A stretch of 64,000 nt of DNA from Sphingobium algorifonticola (GTDB lineage Bacteria; Pseudomonadota; Alphaproteobacteria; Sphingomonadales; Sphingomonadaceae): NCBI RefSeq assembly GCF_004005485.1, contig NZ_RZUL01000001.1, positions 1-64,000 on the forward strand, read 5' to 3'. This document shows positions 1-9,680 of the stretch, in pieces. Both the position numbers and the translations under genes were made by a program. The notes beneath the pieces are model-generated. The model had not been told where the DNA came from. It made no database searches and worked only from the letters and a program-made list of their open reading frames with translations. Numbering within the stretch: position 1 is the first letter of the stretch; each line of letters opens with the position of its first letter.

Positions 1-81
1 CGGCAGACCATCGAACATCGGCGCTTGCTTCACCGCAAGCTCGCCGCCTAACATCAACCCCCAGACGAGGCCCGCACTCCG
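1..81. other. Left edge, no secure gene
   Basis: A plus-strand frame is open from the window edge to a TAA at 49-51, and a minus-strand frame opens with an ATG at 52-54 and runs off the edge. Either could be the end of a gene outside the window. Neither is long enough to recognise. The rest is spacer before the lysK stop codon. Confidence 0.3.
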
Positions 82-1695
82 CTAATCTACGCCGCGAGTT
101 GCGCCAAATGTTCTGACGACGGACAGGGCTTCTGCGATCAGTTTCCGGCTGTTCTCCACCCCGTACAGTGCGATGAAACTGCCCATCCGCGGCCCCTGAT
201 CGGCCCCCAGCAACGTTTGGTAAAGCGCCTTGAACCAGTCGCGCAATTCGGTGAAACCAAACGCCTCGTCCTTGCCGATGGCATAGACGATGTTCTGGAT
301 GTCCTCCGCGCTCGCGCCTTCCGGCAGCACGCCAAGTTCCGCATCCAGCCTGCGCAGCGCGGCCGCCTCATGCGGCGTCGGCGGGCGACGGCGGAGGGTC
401 GGCGCGACGAAATCCCGATGATAGGCCAGCGCATGGCCGATAAGGGCATCGAGATCGGGGTGCGTCTGCGGCGTAGCATCCGGCACATAATTGCGCAGAT
501 AGCCCCAGACCTGTTCCCGCTGCGCATCGCCCATGACTCCGACGAGGTTCAGCAGCAGGCCGAAGGTCACGGGCAGCGCCCCTTCGGGAACATGGCCGTC
601 ATGAATATGATGCACCGGATTGCCGAGCCGCTGTTCGATCGCCTGCCCCGCGTAATTGCCACGGAACTGCCAATATTCGTCCACGGCGCGGGGGATGACA
701 CCCATATGGAGCGACTTCGCCTTTTTCGGCTCGCGATAGGCGTAGAAAGCGAGGCTTTCCTGCGGCCCGTAGGTCAGCCATTGTTCTAGGCTGAGACCGT
801 TGCCCTTCGACTTGGAAATCTTCTCGCCATTTTCGTCGAGAAACATTTCATAGTTGAACCCTTCGGGCGGCCGCGCGCCCAGCGCACGGGCGATCTTGGA
901 GCTTTGCGTGACCGAATCGATCAGATCCTTGCCGGCCATTTCATAATCGACACCCAGCGCGACCCAGCGCATCGCCCAGTCGACCTTCCATTGCAGCTTC
1001 GCGCCGCCCGACAGGATGGATTGCTCGATCGTCTCGCCTTCATCCTCGAACCGGACGATCCCGGCATCGGCGTCCACCACCTCGACCGGCACCTGCAACA
1101 CGATACCGCTTTTCGGGCTGATCGGCAGAACCGGCGAATAGCTCAGTTGCCGTTCCTTGCGCAGCGTCGGCAGCATGATGTCCATGATTGCCTGATAATG
1201 CCGCAGCACATTGCGCAGGGCATCGTCAAACTTCCCGCCACGATAATAATCCGTCGATGAGGCGAACGTGTAGTCGAAGCCGAAGCGGTCCAGAAAGTCG
1301 CGCAGCATGGCATTGTTGTGATGCGCGAAACTTTCGAACTTCCCGAACGGATCGGGCACCTGCGTCAGCGGCTTGCCGAGATGCTCCCGCAGCATCGCGC
1401 CGTTGGGCACATTGTCGGGCACCTTGCGCAGCCCGTCCATATCGTCGCTGAACGCAATCAGGCGGGTGGGAACATCCGACAGCGCATGAAAGGCGTTGCG
1501 GACCATCGTCGTGCGCAGCACTTCGTTGAACGTACCGATATGCGGCAGGCCCGACGGGCCATAGCCGGTCTCGAACAGGACATAGCCCTTCTCGGGCGCG
1601 CCATGGGGATACCGCTTCAGAAGCTTGCGCGCCTCCTCATAGGGCCAGGCCTTCGAAGCCAGCGCGGCATCGCGCAAGGAGGGCGTTTCGGTCAT
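82..1695 (-). CDS. lysK: Lysyl-tRNA synthetase, class I
   Basis: Charges tRNA-Lys with lysine in the cytoplasm. The 537-residue protein has the class I signature PHIG (HIGH-type) near residue 55 and KISKS near residue 295, so it is the archaeal-type class I enzyme used by most alphaproteobacteria rather than the class II LysS. The start is the ATG giving MTETPS. An ATG six codons upstream keeps the frame but lies in the leader. It is the last minus-strand gene at the left edge, convergent with nothing visible. Length and both motifs are normal for the family. Confidence 0.95.
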   Translation of the reverse strand: MTETPSLRDAALASKAWPYEEARKLLKRYPHGAPEKGYVLFETGYGPSGLPHIGTFNEVLRTTMVRNAFHALSDVPTRLIAFSDDMDGLRKVPDNVPNGAMLREHLGKPLTQVPDPFGKFESFAHHNNAMLRDFLDRFGFDYTFASSTDYYRGGKFDDALRNVLRHYQAIMDIMLPTLRKERQLSYSPVLPISPKSGIVLQVPVEVVDADAGIVRFEDEGETIEQSILSGGAKLQWKVDWAMRWVALGVDYEMAGKDLIDSVTQSSKIARALGARPPEGFNYEMFLDENGEKISKSKGNGLSLEQWLTYGPQESLAFYAYREPKKAKSLHMGVIPRAVDEYWQFRGNYAGQAIEQRLGNPVHHIHDGHVPEGALPVTFGLLLNLVGVMGDAQREQVWGYLRNYVPDATPQTHPDLDALIGHALAYHRDFVAPTLRRRPPTPHEAAALRRLDAELGVLPEGASAEDIQNIVYAIGKDEAFGFTELRDWFKALYQTLLGADQGPRMGSFIALYGVENSRKLIAEALSVVRTFGATRGVD

Positions 1696-1779
1696 ACAGG
1701 TTCCATGGATCAACGGACGGACGCTCCCCTTAGCGGCTTTTAAGGCTTTTTCCAGTCTTTGGACCTAGAGACAGCGTGC

Positions 1780-2361
1780 ATGGATCGCGCTGCCTTTTCT
1801 CTCGATACCGCGTTGCGGAGCGAACTAGCCCCCGGCGAACAATTGCTGTGGAGCGCCTCCCCCGATCCCGCGCGGATGAAGGCGGCATTTGTCATATGGT
1901 TCTTTGCGGTGCCGTGGACGGTGTTTTCGCTGGTCTGGACAGCCCTCGCGACGCTGCCCTGGCATGCCGGTCCGCCGAAGGACGCCATGGGCTGGGGATT
2001 CGGCATCGCCTTTCCGCTGTTCGGCACGCCCTTCATTCTGGTCGGGCTGTGGATGCTGTACAAGCCGATCCAGATCCGGCGCGATGCCGCATCCACCATT
2101 TACGGCCTGACCGACCGCCGCCTGATCCGCATCGTAACGGGCAAGACGCGGACGACGGACATCGTGCCGCTCGACCGGATGGGTCCGATTTCAACCAAGG
2201 TCGGCAAGGATTGCTGGGGCACGCTCACCATCCAGACTGGCAGCCATGTCGATAGCGATGGCGACCGCATCACTGATCGTTTCGAAGTCGCAGCCGTCCC
2301 CGATGTGGCGCGTCTGCAACGTCTGATCGTCGAAAGACAGCGAACAGCCAGCGTTAATTGA
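1780..2361 (+). CDS. PH-domain-like membrane protein
   Basis: A 193-residue protein with two hydrophobic helices at about residues 31-53 and 70-92. A soluble C-terminal part follows, containing a YGLTDRRLIRI motif. That layout resembles bacterial PH-like (bPH/YdbT-type) membrane proteins, which often begin with a segment like LAPGEQLLWSASPDP. A biochemical function is not known from the sequence. The ATG at 1780 is preferred to a TTG seven codons upstream because the conserved region starts soon after it. It stands alone between lysK (opposite strand) and a PilZ gene. Confidence 0.6.
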   Translation: MDRAAFSLDTALRSELAPGEQLLWSASPDPARMKAAFVIWFFAVPWTVFSLVWTALATLPWHAGPPKDAMGWGFGIAFPLFGTPFILVGLWMLYKPIQIRRDAASTIYGLTDRRLIRIVTGKTRTTDIVPLDRMGPISTKVGKDCWGTLTIQTGSHVDSDGDRITDRFEVAAVPDVARLQRLIVERQRTASVN

Positions 2362-2389
2362 TACGCAAACGATATGTTTTCGCGGTTTC

Positions 2390-2397
2390 TTAACCAT
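2390..2397 (+). promoter_or_regulatory. Candidate CtrA half-site before PilZ gene
   Basis: TTAACCAT matches the CtrA half-site seen in alphaproteobacterial cell-cycle and motility promoters. It lies 37 bases before the PilZ start. A second TTAA is at 2354, which does not give the canonical TTAA-N7-TTAA spacing, so this is only a candidate. Confidence 0.3.
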
Positions 2398-2434
2398 GGT
2401 CGGTCATAATCCGGCAGGAAAGGAGTCGCACGTC

Positions 2435-2794
2435 ATGCAGGCGAAGCGCGGCCGGGTGCGGGTGGCAGTCGATGTGCCCGTAACGATCACAACGGTGCTC
2501 GATTCCATCGAGGCGACCGTTATCAACCTCAGCGAGGCAGGCGCGCAGGTGACCGGCGCGATATTGCCCAAGGGCACCGACTTCCAGCTCGACTGCGAAG
2601 GCCATACGACATTTGCAAAGGTCATGTGGGTCGAGCATGACCGGATGGGCGTGCGTTTTCCCTATGCCCTGACCGAGGGGCCGCTGCACGATGCGTTGCA
2701 GGCCAAGCAGACGGGGCGGGACTTGCGCGGATCGCTGCCGTTGGCGGCGGCACGGCGGCCGACCTTTGCGCACTTCGGGCGGAACCTGCGCTAG
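2435..2794 (+). CDS. PilZ domain protein
   Basis: A 119-residue single-domain protein. The N-terminal KRGRVRVAVDVPV stretch, the VINLSEAGAQV segment ([D/N]xSxxG) and the conserved GVRF strand near residue 75 mark a PilZ c-di-GMP receptor, here with a variant arginine motif rather than RxxxR. It is probably cytoplasmic, relaying c-di-GMP to an unknown partner. The start at the ATG giving MQAKRG is set by an AGGAAAGGAG ribosome binding site. An upstream in-frame ATG at 2396 lacks one. A GGDEF-EAL gene at 15841 could supply the signal, but there is no direct link. Confidence 0.75.
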   Translation: MQAKRGRVRVAVDVPVTITTVLDSIEATVINLSEAGAQVTGAILPKGTDFQLDCEGHTTFAKVMWVEHDRMGVRFPYALTEGPLHDALQAKQTGRDLRGSLPLAAARRPTFAHFGRNLR

Positions 2795-2887
2795 CATCCT
2801 GTCCGGCCTATGGCCGAGGCGTGCCAGAACCTTCGCATCGGCGAAAATCAGTTTCCCCTTTGTTCCGGTTTCTCCTAAACGAAGAGC

Positions 2888-5653
2888 GTGAAGCCGACGC
2901 CCCTTTCCCCCCTGTCCTTCCCGGCGCTGCATGCCAGCCATGCGGGCATCTGGCTGCGCGAAGGCGGGGAAACACGCGGGCTGGCGAAAGGGGAAGCCGT
3001 GGGCCGTGCGGCGGAAACGCCGGTGCTGATGCTCAACGCCCCGCTGGCCGGGCAAAGGCTGGGCTATCCCGACATCAACGGTCTCGATCTGCTGGAACTG
3101 TGGGCGTTCGTGCACCCTGCGCGCTTCGTCGTGCCGACGGCGAAAGGGCTGGCTGAGGCACTGGGCCTCGACGCGCCCGCCACCGAGGCGGACATTCCGG
3201 CACTGATTCACGCCATCGCCGAACGGCTGCTCTCGCGGCTCGATGCGCCGGTCTGGGCGGAGCGCGAAGGCGCATGGACGGCGGCGCAATCGCTTGCCCG
3301 GCTGCGCTGGCCCTGGGCACCGGTCGTCGCGCCGCGGATCGCCATGCCGGATCAGGCGGAACGCTGGCTGTTCAGCAAGCTGCCCGAATGGGAGGATGTC
3401 GCCCCCCGGCCCGCCCCACGTACGATCAGCCTGGATGGCGATGCCGTGCTGGCGCAGCTCGACAGGCTGACGGGCCAGGGCGCGGAAGCGCGGCCCGGCC
3501 AGCGGGCCTATGCGGAACAGGCCGCCGCCAGCTTTGCGCCGCGCGCCGCGCGCGATCAGCCCAACATGCTGCTGGCCGAAGCAGGGACGGGGATCGGCAA
3601 GACACTGGGTTATCTGGCCCCCGCATCGCTATGGGCGGCGGAGGCCGGCGGGGCCGTGTGGATTTCGACCTATACCAAGGCCTTGCAGCGGCAGCTCGAC
3701 CGCGAGACCATCCGCCTGTTCCCCGACGCGGAGACGAGAAAACGCCGCGTGGTCGTCCGCAAGGGGCGGGAAAATTACCTTTGTCTGCTCAATCTGGAAG
3801 ATGCATTACAGGGCGGCTTTGCCGGGCGCGCCGCTGTGCTCGCGCAACTGGTCGCGCGCTGGGCCGCGTACAGCAAGGATGGCGATATGGTGGGCGGCGA
3901 CCTGCCCGGCTGGCTGCCGACCTTGTTCCGCCGCAACGGATCGACCGCGCTGACCGACCGGCGCGGCGAGTGCATCTATGCCGGCTGTCCGCACTATCGC
4001 AAATGCTTCATCGAGCGGGCAAGCCGCGCGTCGGCGCAGGCCGACATCATCATCGCCAACCATGCGCTGGTGATGATCAACGCCGCGCGCGGCAGGGAAG
4101 CGGCCAGCCAGCCGACCCGGATCGTGTTCGACGAAGGCCATCATCTGTTCGATGCCGCCGATTCCACCTTCGCCGCGCTGCTTTCGGGGCAGGAAGCGAT
4201 CGAACTGCGCCGCTGGGTGATCGGCCCGGAAGGCACGTCGCGTGGACGGCGGCGGGGCCTGGCGGCGCGATTGTCCGACGTGGCGAGCTATGATGCGGAA
4301 GGGGCGCTTGCGATCCAGGCCGCGCGCGATGCCGCGCAGGCGCTGCCAAGCGACGAATGGCTCAAGCGCGTGGTGAGCGGCGATCCGTTCGGTCCGATCG
4401 AAGTGCTGCTGGCCGCCGTGCGCGGCACGGTTTATGCCCGCGCGGCGGAAAGCGGCAAGGATGCCGATGCCGGCTATGGGCTGGAAACCGAACTTGCCGA
4501 ACCGGACGGCGCGCTGGTCGATGCGGCGCAGGCGGCCGTCACCGCGCTCGACACACTGCTGCGCCCGCTGCTCCATCTGGGCAAGCGGTTGCAGACGCTA
4601 TTGGAGGACGCGCCCGATTGGCTGGATGCGCAGGCACGGGCACGGATCGACGGGGCGATTGCCTCGCTCGGCTGGCGCTGCGACCTGGTGGCGGCTTGGC
4701 TGGCGCTGCTTTCGCGGATAGGCGGCCCGGCGGATGCCGACCATGTCGACTGGCTGGCGGTCGAACGGTTCGAAGGCCGCGAATATGATATCGGCATCCA
4801 CCGCCGCTGGCTCGACCCTACCAAACCGCTGGCGGAAGCCGTGCTGAAACCCGCACATGGCGTGATCGTCACATCCGCCACGTTGAAGGGCGGCGGGGGT
4901 TGGGACATGGCCGAAGCACGCAGCGGCACCTTGCATCTGTCGCGCCCCGCCGCGCGGTTCGAAGTCGACAGCCCATTCGACTATCAGGCCCAGGCGCAGG
5001 TGCTGATCGTCACCGACATCCGGCGTGGCGACATTGCCGCCCTGTCAGGCGCCTATGCCCGGCTGATCGAAGCAACGCAGGGGGGCACGCTGGGTCTGTT
5101 TACCGCGATCCGTCGCCTGCGCGCGGTGCATGCCCGCATCGCCGACCGGCTGGCGCGCGGTGGCCTGCCGCTCTATGCGCAGCATGTCGATCCGATGGAC
5201 ACTGGTACGCTGGTCGACATTTTTCGTGACGATCCGCATGCCTCGCTGCTCGGCACCGATGCGTTGCGCGATGGCGTCGACGTGCCGGGCGATTCGCTGC
5301 GGCTGGTGGTGATGGAAGGTGTGCCATGGCCCAAGCCGACGGTGTTGCACAGCGCGCGACGGCTGGCCGCGACCCAGACGATGGGCACCGGCAGCGCCTA
5401 TGACGACGCCCTGATCCGCGCGCGGCTTGCGCAGGCATTCGGCCGACTGATTCGTCGCGCGAGCGACCGTGGCTGTTTCGTCATCCTGTCCGCCGCCATG
5501 CCAAGCCGCCTCCTGTCTGCCTTTCCGCCAGGCGTCGCCATCCAGCGCGTGACACTGGATGAGGCAATCATTGCCGTCAGCCGCCTTTCCGTACCGGAGG
5601 CCCTTGGCGAAACCGATCCTTTCGTGCATCACAAAGCGACCGGCGCATCCTGA
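2888..5653 (+). CDS. DinG/XPD-type ATP-dependent DNA helicase
   Basis: A 921-residue superfamily 2 helicase. The Walker A motif is AEAGTGIGKT near residue 230, and the DEGH box FDEGHH near residue 415 is the XPD/DinG variant of DEAD. Between them are cysteines (YLCLL, GECIYAGC, RKCF) that fit a 4Fe-4S cluster domain. The C-terminal part has the second RecA-like domain (VIVTSATL; later DGVDVPGDSLR, then QAFGRLIR). Such enzymes unwind DNA or R-loops during repair and replication. The long N-terminal 190 residues before Walker A are typical of the alphaproteobacterial branch. The start is GTG. sixA follows 17 bases downstream and is probably co-transcribed. Confidence 0.85.
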   Translation: MKPTPLSPLSFPALHASHAGIWLREGGETRGLAKGEAVGRAAETPVLMLNAPLAGQRLGYPDINGLDLLELWAFVHPARFVVPTAKGLAEALGLDAPATEADIPALIHAIAERLLSRLDAPVWAEREGAWTAAQSLARLRWPWAPVVAPRIAMPDQAERWLFSKLPEWEDVAPRPAPRTISLDGDAVLAQLDRLTGQGAEARPGQRAYAEQAAASFAPRAARDQPNMLLAEAGTGIGKTLGYLAPASLWAAEAGGAVWISTYTKALQRQLDRETIRLFPDAETRKRRVVVRKGRENYLCLLNLEDALQGGFAGRAAVLAQLVARWAAYSKDGDMVGGDLPGWLPTLFRRNGSTALTDRRGECIYAGCPHYRKCFIERASRASAQADIIIANHALVMINAARGREAASQPTRIVFDEGHHLFDAADSTFAALLSGQEAIELRRWVIGPEGTSRGRRRGLAARLSDVASYDAEGALAIQAARDAAQALPSDEWLKRVVSGDPFGPIEVLLAAVRGTVYARAAESGKDADAGYGLETELAEPDGALVDAAQAAVTALDTLLRPLLHLGKRLQTLLEDAPDWLDAQARARIDGAIASLGWRCDLVAAWLALLSRIGGPADADHVDWLAVERFEGREYDIGIHRRWLDPTKPLAEAVLKPAHGVIVTSATLKGGGGWDMAEARSGTLHLSRPAARFEVDSPFDYQAQAQVLIVTDIRRGDIAALSGAYARLIEATQGGTLGLFTAIRRLRAVHARIADRLARGGLPLYAQHVDPMDTGTLVDIFRDDPHASLLGTDALRDGVDVPGDSLRLVVMEGVPWPKPTVLHSARRLAATQTMGTGSAYDDALIRARLAQAFGRLIRRASDRGCFVILSAAMPSRLLSAFPPGVAIQRVTLDEAIIAVSRLSVPEALGETDPFVHHKATGAS

Positions 5654-5670
5654 TCGTCCGTGGAGAGAGC

Positions 5671-6213
5671 ATGAAACGCCTGACCCTGTTGCGCCACGCC
5701 AAATCGGGCTGGGACGATCCGGTCAAGCGGGATTTCGACCGCCCGCTGAACGGACGGGGGGAAAAAGCCGCGACGCTGATGGGTCAATATGCGCTCGATT
5801 CCGGCATGGCGTTCGACCTGCTGGTGGCATCTCCGGCGGTGCGCGTGGTGGAAACGCTCGATCATTTTCTGGACAGTTATGGCAAGCCGATCGAGACGGT
5901 ATGGGACCGGCGCATCTATCTTGCCTCCGCCGCTGCGCTTTTCGATGTTCTGCACGCGGTGCCGGAGAGTGCAGACAATCTGTTGATGGCGGGACATAAT
6001 CCCGGGCTGGAGGATCTGATCCTCGAGCTTGTGCCGGAGAGCGACGGCGACGCTCTGCGCGCGGAAGTGGAAACCAAGTTCCCGACCGCAAGCCTCGCGA
6101 CGATCGCGCTGGATGTGGCGCACTGGAAGGATGTGGCGAGCGGTTGCGGACGCCTCGTCGCCTTCACGCGGCCCCGTGATCTGGATGCGGCGCTCGGCCC
6201 CGAGGCTTATTGA
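5671..6213 (+). CDS. sixA: SixA-type phosphohistidine phosphatase
   Basis: A 180-residue histidine phosphatase superfamily member. The catalytic RHA motif is LLRHAKSGW, with R8-H9 at the very N-terminus. A second histidine lies in MAGHNPG near residue 110. SixA enzymes remove phosphate from histidine on Hpt or phosphotransfer proteins. The protein is a little longer than E. coli SixA but similar to alphaproteobacterial homologues. A GGAGAG ribosome binding site precedes the ATG. It follows the helicase closely on the same strand and ends just before a large inverted repeat. Confidence 0.85.
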   Translation: MKRLTLLRHAKSGWDDPVKRDFDRPLNGRGEKAATLMGQYALDSGMAFDLLVASPAVRVVETLDHFLDSYGKPIETVWDRRIYLASAAALFDVLHAVPESADNLLMAGHNPGLEDLILELVPESDGDALRAEVETKFPTASLATIALDVAHWKDVASGCGRLVAFTRPRDLDAALGPEAY

Positions 6214-6214
6214 T

Positions 6215-6298
6215 GCTGTTCCCCGGTGAAAGCCGGGGTCCAGGGTAACACAGTACAATTCGTGCCGCGCTGGACACCGGCTTTCACCGGGGAACAGC
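6215..6298. repeat. Inverted palindromic repeat pair (REP-like)
   Basis: Two 29-base arms (6215-6243 and 6270-6298) are reverse complements with one mismatch. Each arm also folds on itself as CCCCGG-TGAAAG-CCGGGG. It fills the convergent gap between sixA and merR and could act as a bidirectional transcription stop. It belongs to the same repeat type found at 18724, 20703, 38417, 42805 and 44700. Confidence 0.8.
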
Positions 6299-6309
6299 CG
6301 TTCGGATTG

Positions 6310-6672
6310 TCAGCTCAAGGCAGCCGCCAGCGTATCGCGAATGGTCTGAAGCCGGACGATCAATGTGGCATCCGCAGGCGAAGGCGCAGAAACGGACGGC
6401 GCGACTACAGCCTCCGCCGCGGGCTCCTCAACACCGGCCAGCGCCTTCTGCGCGCCACGCACGGTGAACCCCTCAACATTCAGCAGCTGGTGGATGCGGC
6501 GGACGAGCGCGACATCGGCCGGGCGATAATAGCGCCGGTTGCCGGACCGCTGGAGCGGCCGCAACTGCGTGAAACGGCTTTCCCAATAGCGCAGGATATG
6601 CTGCGGAACGCCCAGCTCGGCCGATAGCTCGCCGATTGTCAAAAATGCACCGTCCGATTTCATGACAATCAT
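6310..6672 (-). CDS. MerR family transcriptional regulator
   Basis: A 120-residue protein with an N-terminal MerR-type winged helix: LTIGELSAELGVP, then LRYWESRF and RRYYRPADV. A short dimerisation region follows. There are no metal-binding cysteines at the C-terminus, so the ligand is unknown. This small MerR protein is a standard neighbour of ihfA in alphaproteobacteria. AGGTG sits six bases before the first ATG. A second ATG three codons later (6663) is also possible. It lies downstream of ihfA on the same strand after a 56-base gap. Confidence 0.85.
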   Translation of the reverse strand: MIVMKSDGAFLTIGELSAELGVPQHILRYWESRFTQLRPLQRSGNRRYYRPADVALVRRIHQLLNVEGFTVRGAQKALAGVEEPAAEAVVAPSVSAPSPADATLIVRLQTIRDTLAAALS

Positions 6673-6728
6673 GTTGCACCTGCCACAGGTGCAGCGTCAA
6701 CTGCGAAATCGGACGGCCTATCAGACGC

Positions 6729-7025
6729 TTATGCGCGCGCGATCCGCTCCCGCATGGTCTGGCTGGCACGAAAGGTGAGCACCCGGCGCGGGGCGATCGG
6801 CACTTCGATCCCCGTCTTGGGATTGCGCCCGACCCGTTCGTTCTTGTCGCGCAGCACGAAAGTCCCAAAGCTGGAAATCTTGACGTTCTCACCCTTGGCG
6901 AGCGCGTCCCCCATTTTGTCCAGTATCGATTCCACCATCGCGGCGGATTCGGCCCGTGACAGGCCAATATGCCGATTGAGCGATTCCGCCAGATCGGCAC
7001 GCGTCAAAGTCGTGTTGTTCGTCAT
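6729..7025 (-). CDS. ihfA: Integration host factor alpha subunit
   Basis: A 98-residue HU/IHF family DNA-bending protein. The family signature [16 protein letters not shown] lies in the beta-arm, and KISSFGTF is in the core. The alpha rather than beta or HU assignment rests on [11 protein letters not shown] at the N-terminus and on the neighbouring genes. It works as a heterodimer with IhfB and assists sigma54 promoters, one of which lies in this window before the psp operon. The start is the ATG giving MTNNTT, because the upstream in-frame extension resembles leader sequence. A GGTGGGGAT segment precedes it. Confidence 0.93.
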   Translation of the reverse strand: MTNNTTLTRADLAESLNRHIGLSRAESAAMVESILDKMGDALAKGENVKISSFGTFVLRDKNERVGRNPKTGIEVPIAPRRVLTFRASQTMRERIARA

Positions 7026-7184
7026 CAAATCCCCACCCGATGCAAACGCATGTACCGTGCGATGTGTGTCGCGACGGCTGCATGCGATGTGCGCCATTTT
7101 CAGGGCTTTGGCAAGCTATACGCTTGAAAAACAAGGTTGCATCGCGCCACTGTTTCGATCACGTTACGACTTTGCCGCCGGATG

Positions 7185-8153
7185 CTAGACACGCAGAACG
7201 CACGCACCCCAGGTGAAGCCCCCGCCCATCGCCTCCAGGACGACAAGCTGCCCCGGCCTGATCCGCCCATCCCGCACTGCGACATCGAGCGCCAGCGGCA
7301 CCGATGCCGCCGAAGTGTTGGCATGACGATCCACTGTCACGACGACCTTTTCCGGTGCGAGCTGGAGCTTGCGCGCCGTCGCGTCGAGTATCCGCGCATT
7401 GGCCTGATGCGGAACCACCCAGTCGACATCCGCCGCCGTCAAGCCCGCAGCTTCCAGCGTTTCGCCCATGACCGCCGCCAGGTTGACGACGGCGTGGCGG
7501 AACACTTCCTTGCCGCGCATCCGCAGCTTGCCCACGGTGCCGGTGGTCGATACGCCGCCATCGACATACAGCATGGCATTATGGCGTCCGTCGGCATGCA
7601 GGCGCGTCGCCAGAATGCCGCGCGCGCCCTCCGCGCTGTCCTCGACACCCAGCACCACTGCCCCCGCACCGTCGCCGAACAGAACGCAGGTTGCGCGATC
7701 CTCCCAGTCGAGAATGCGGCTGAAGGTTTCCGATCCGATCACCAGCGCCTTGCTCGCGCTGCCACCGCGCAACATGCTGTCGGCGACCGTAATGGCGTAG
7801 AGAAAGCCCGAGCAGACGGCCGCCACATCGAACGCGATGCAGTCGTCGATGCCCAGCGCCGCCTGAACCAGCGTAGCGGACGCAGGAAAGGTCTGGTCGG
7901 GCGTCGCCGTCGCGAGAATGATGAGGCCGATCTCCCCCGCATCGACACCGGCGGCAGCCAGCGCCTTGCGCGCCGCCTCCGTCGCCAGCGTAGCGGTCGT
8001 TTCGCCATCGGCTGCGATATGCCGGTTGCGGATGCCGGTGCGTTCGACGATCCATTCGTCCGACGTGTCGACCTGCTCTGCCAGTTCCGCATTGCTGACC
8101 ATGCGCGGCGGCAGGGCGGACCCCGTGCCCAGCAGAACCGATCGGCGAATCAT
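7185..8153 (-). CDS. fabH: Beta-ketoacyl-ACP synthase III
   Basis: Starts type II fatty acid synthesis by condensing acetyl-CoA with malonyl-ACP. The 322-residue thiolase-fold enzyme has the catalytic triad Cys114 (AAVCSGF), His249 (VPHQANARI) and Asn279 (HANTSAAS). Length is normal. Its start overlaps the plsX stop by four bases (ATGA), so the two are translationally coupled, as in many bacteria. ihfA follows after a 159-base gap. Confidence 0.96.
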   Translation of the reverse strand: MIRRSVLLGTGSALPPRMVSNAELAEQVDTSDEWIVERTGIRNRHIAADGETTATLATEAARKALAAAGVDAGEIGLIILATATPDQTFPASATLVQAALGIDDCIAFDVAAVCSGFLYAITVADSMLRGGSASKALVIGSETFSRILDWEDRATCVLFGDGAGAVVLGVEDSAEGARGILATRLHADGRHNAMLYVDGGVSTTGTVGKLRMRGKEVFRHAVVNLAAVMGETLEAAGLTAADVDWVVPHQANARILDATARKLQLAPEKVVVTVDRHANTSAASVPLALDVAVRDGRIRPGQLVVLEAMGGGFTWGACVLRV

Positions 8154-9235
8154 TTTGCAGGCTGCTCCGTGGATTGTGCGGTTCGCGCCGCGTCAGCTTT
8201 CGCCTGGGTTTCGGCGAGTGCCCCGATATTAGCCAGGTCTTCGGCGATGCGGCGCGTGATGTCTTCTTCCAGCAAGCGGGCGGCGACATGCACCGCGTTG
8301 GCGACGCCCTTTACACTCGCGCCGCCATGGCTTTTCACTACGACACCGTTGAGACCCAGGAACACCGCGCCATTGTGATTATTGGGATCCAGATGATGCT
8401 TGAGCAGATGCATCGCAGGCTTCGAGATCAGAAAGCCGATCTTGGACCGCAGCGAGCTGGTAAAGGCGTTGCGCAGCACGTCCGTCACGAAGCGGGCTGT
8501 GCCTTCCGCGGTCTTGAGCGCGATATTGCCGGCAAAGCCTTCCGTCACGACGACATCGGTGTCCCCGGTGCTGATCCTGTCGCCTTCGATAAACCCATCG
8601 AACTGCATCGGCAAAGCGGTGGCGGCGCGCAGCAGGGCAGCGGCGTCGCGAATCTCGTCCGTGCCTTTCATTTCCTCTGTGCCGATGTTGAGCAGGCGGA
8701 CACGCGGCCGCTCCAGATCAAGCACGGTGCGCGCATAGGCCGCGCCCATCACGGCAAACTGCACGAGGTTGCGCGCGTCGCATTCGGTGTTCGCGCCCAG
8801 ATCGAGCATCACGACGTCATTGTCGCCCAGCGTGGGCAACAGCGCCGAAAGCGCGGGTCGATCGATACCCGGCATGGTCCGCAAGGCAAGCTTCGCCATT
8901 GCCATCAGCGCGCCGGTATTGCCCGCAGAAACGGCGGCCCCTGCACGCCCTTCCTTCACAGCCTGAATGGCCAGCGCCATCGAGCTGGTCTTCTTGCGGA
9001 TCGCCTGGCTAGGTTTATCGGTGCCGGTCACCAGATCGGGCGCGTGGACGACTTCGGACGCCGCGCGCAGATTGGGGTGATTGTCGAGTGCCGCCTTGAT
9101 CTGCGCCTCGTCCCCGAACAGGGAGAACCGCAGCCCTTCATGCCGATGGCGCGCCAGCGCAGCGCCCGCGATCATCACGCGAACGCCTTCATCCCCGCCC
9201 ATCGCATCAATGGCGATCCGCGGCTGCTGGCTCAC
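8150..9235 (-). CDS. plsX: Phosphate acyltransferase PlsX
   Basis: Converts acyl-ACP to acyl-phosphate, the donor used by PlsY in phospholipid synthesis. It is a peripheral membrane enzyme. The 361-residue protein begins with the family hallmark [11 protein letters not shown] and contains [13 protein letters not shown] near residue 103 and the IGTEEMKG region. The start is GTG with AGGGGGA six bases upstream. It sits between rpmF and fabH in the conserved rpmF-plsX-fabH order and overlaps fabH. Confidence 0.96.
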   Translation of the reverse strand: MSQQPRIAIDAMGGDEGVRVMIAGAALARHRHEGLRFSLFGDEAQIKAALDNHPNLRAASEVVHAPDLVTGTDKPSQAIRKKTSSMALAIQAVKEGRAGAAVSAGNTGALMAMAKLALRTMPGIDRPALSALLPTLGDNDVVMLDLGANTECDARNLVQFAVMGAAYARTVLDLERPRVRLLNIGTEEMKGTDEIRDAAALLRAATALPMQFDGFIEGDRISTGDTDVVVTEGFAGNIALKTAEGTARFVTDVLRNAFTSSLRSKIGFLISKPAMHLLKHHLDPNNHNGAVFLGLNGVVVKSHGGASVKGVANAVHVAARLLEEDITRRIAEDLANIGALAETQAKADAARTAQSTEQPAK

Positions 9236-9268
9236 TATAATCCCCCTGGAACGGAGAGAGGCGGGTGC

Positions 9269-9448
9269 TTAGGCGCCGACCGCGACGATTTCGCGACCGT
9301 TGTAATGGCCGCAGGCCGGGCACAGATTGTGCGGGCGCTTGAGTTCACCGCAGTTCGAGCATTCCTGGAATGCCTGGACCTTCAGCGTATCGTGGCTGCG
9401 ACGCATACCACGCTTGGAAGGAGATGTTTTCCTCTTTGGGACAGCCAT
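9269..9448 (-). CDS. rpmF: Ribosomal protein L32
   Basis: A 59-residue large-subunit protein starting [20 protein letters not shown], the standard L32 N-terminus. Two CxxC pairs (CSNC and CPAC) form the zinc site, so this is the zinc-binding form. The start is fixed by the conserved N-terminus, although the frame stays open far upstream. It is the first gene of the rpmF-plsX-fabH-ihfA-merR series. Confidence 0.97.
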   Translation of the reverse strand: MAVPKRKTSPSKRGMRRSHDTLKVQAFQECSNCGELKRPHNLCPACGHYNGREIVAVGA

Positions 9449-9680
9449 GTCGGCACCTGTTTCCGTAAATTGAGACGATGCGAATAGCCGAAACGCATGA
9501 AAAGTACAGACGGCCAGTCCAGCCGCAGACCCATGCGGCCCGGAGTATCGCGAAGCCCTGCGCCTATAATGGTTTTTGCGATCGGCGCAACCATTTCCTT
9601 GCGCAGGATGCGACGCAATCCGTCTTGCCCACACGGCGCACGGGCGGCAATGTCAGCGCGAACAACGGGGAGCAAAGTTC

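Noticed and set aside
3274..4293. 339-codon frame inside the helicase gene
   Set aside because: Arg/Gly-rich translation without domains, entirely inside the DinG-type coding region in another frame.
6226..6627. Plus-strand frame through the repeat and across merR
   Set aside because: It begins inside a palindromic repeat and runs antisense to a clear MerR gene.
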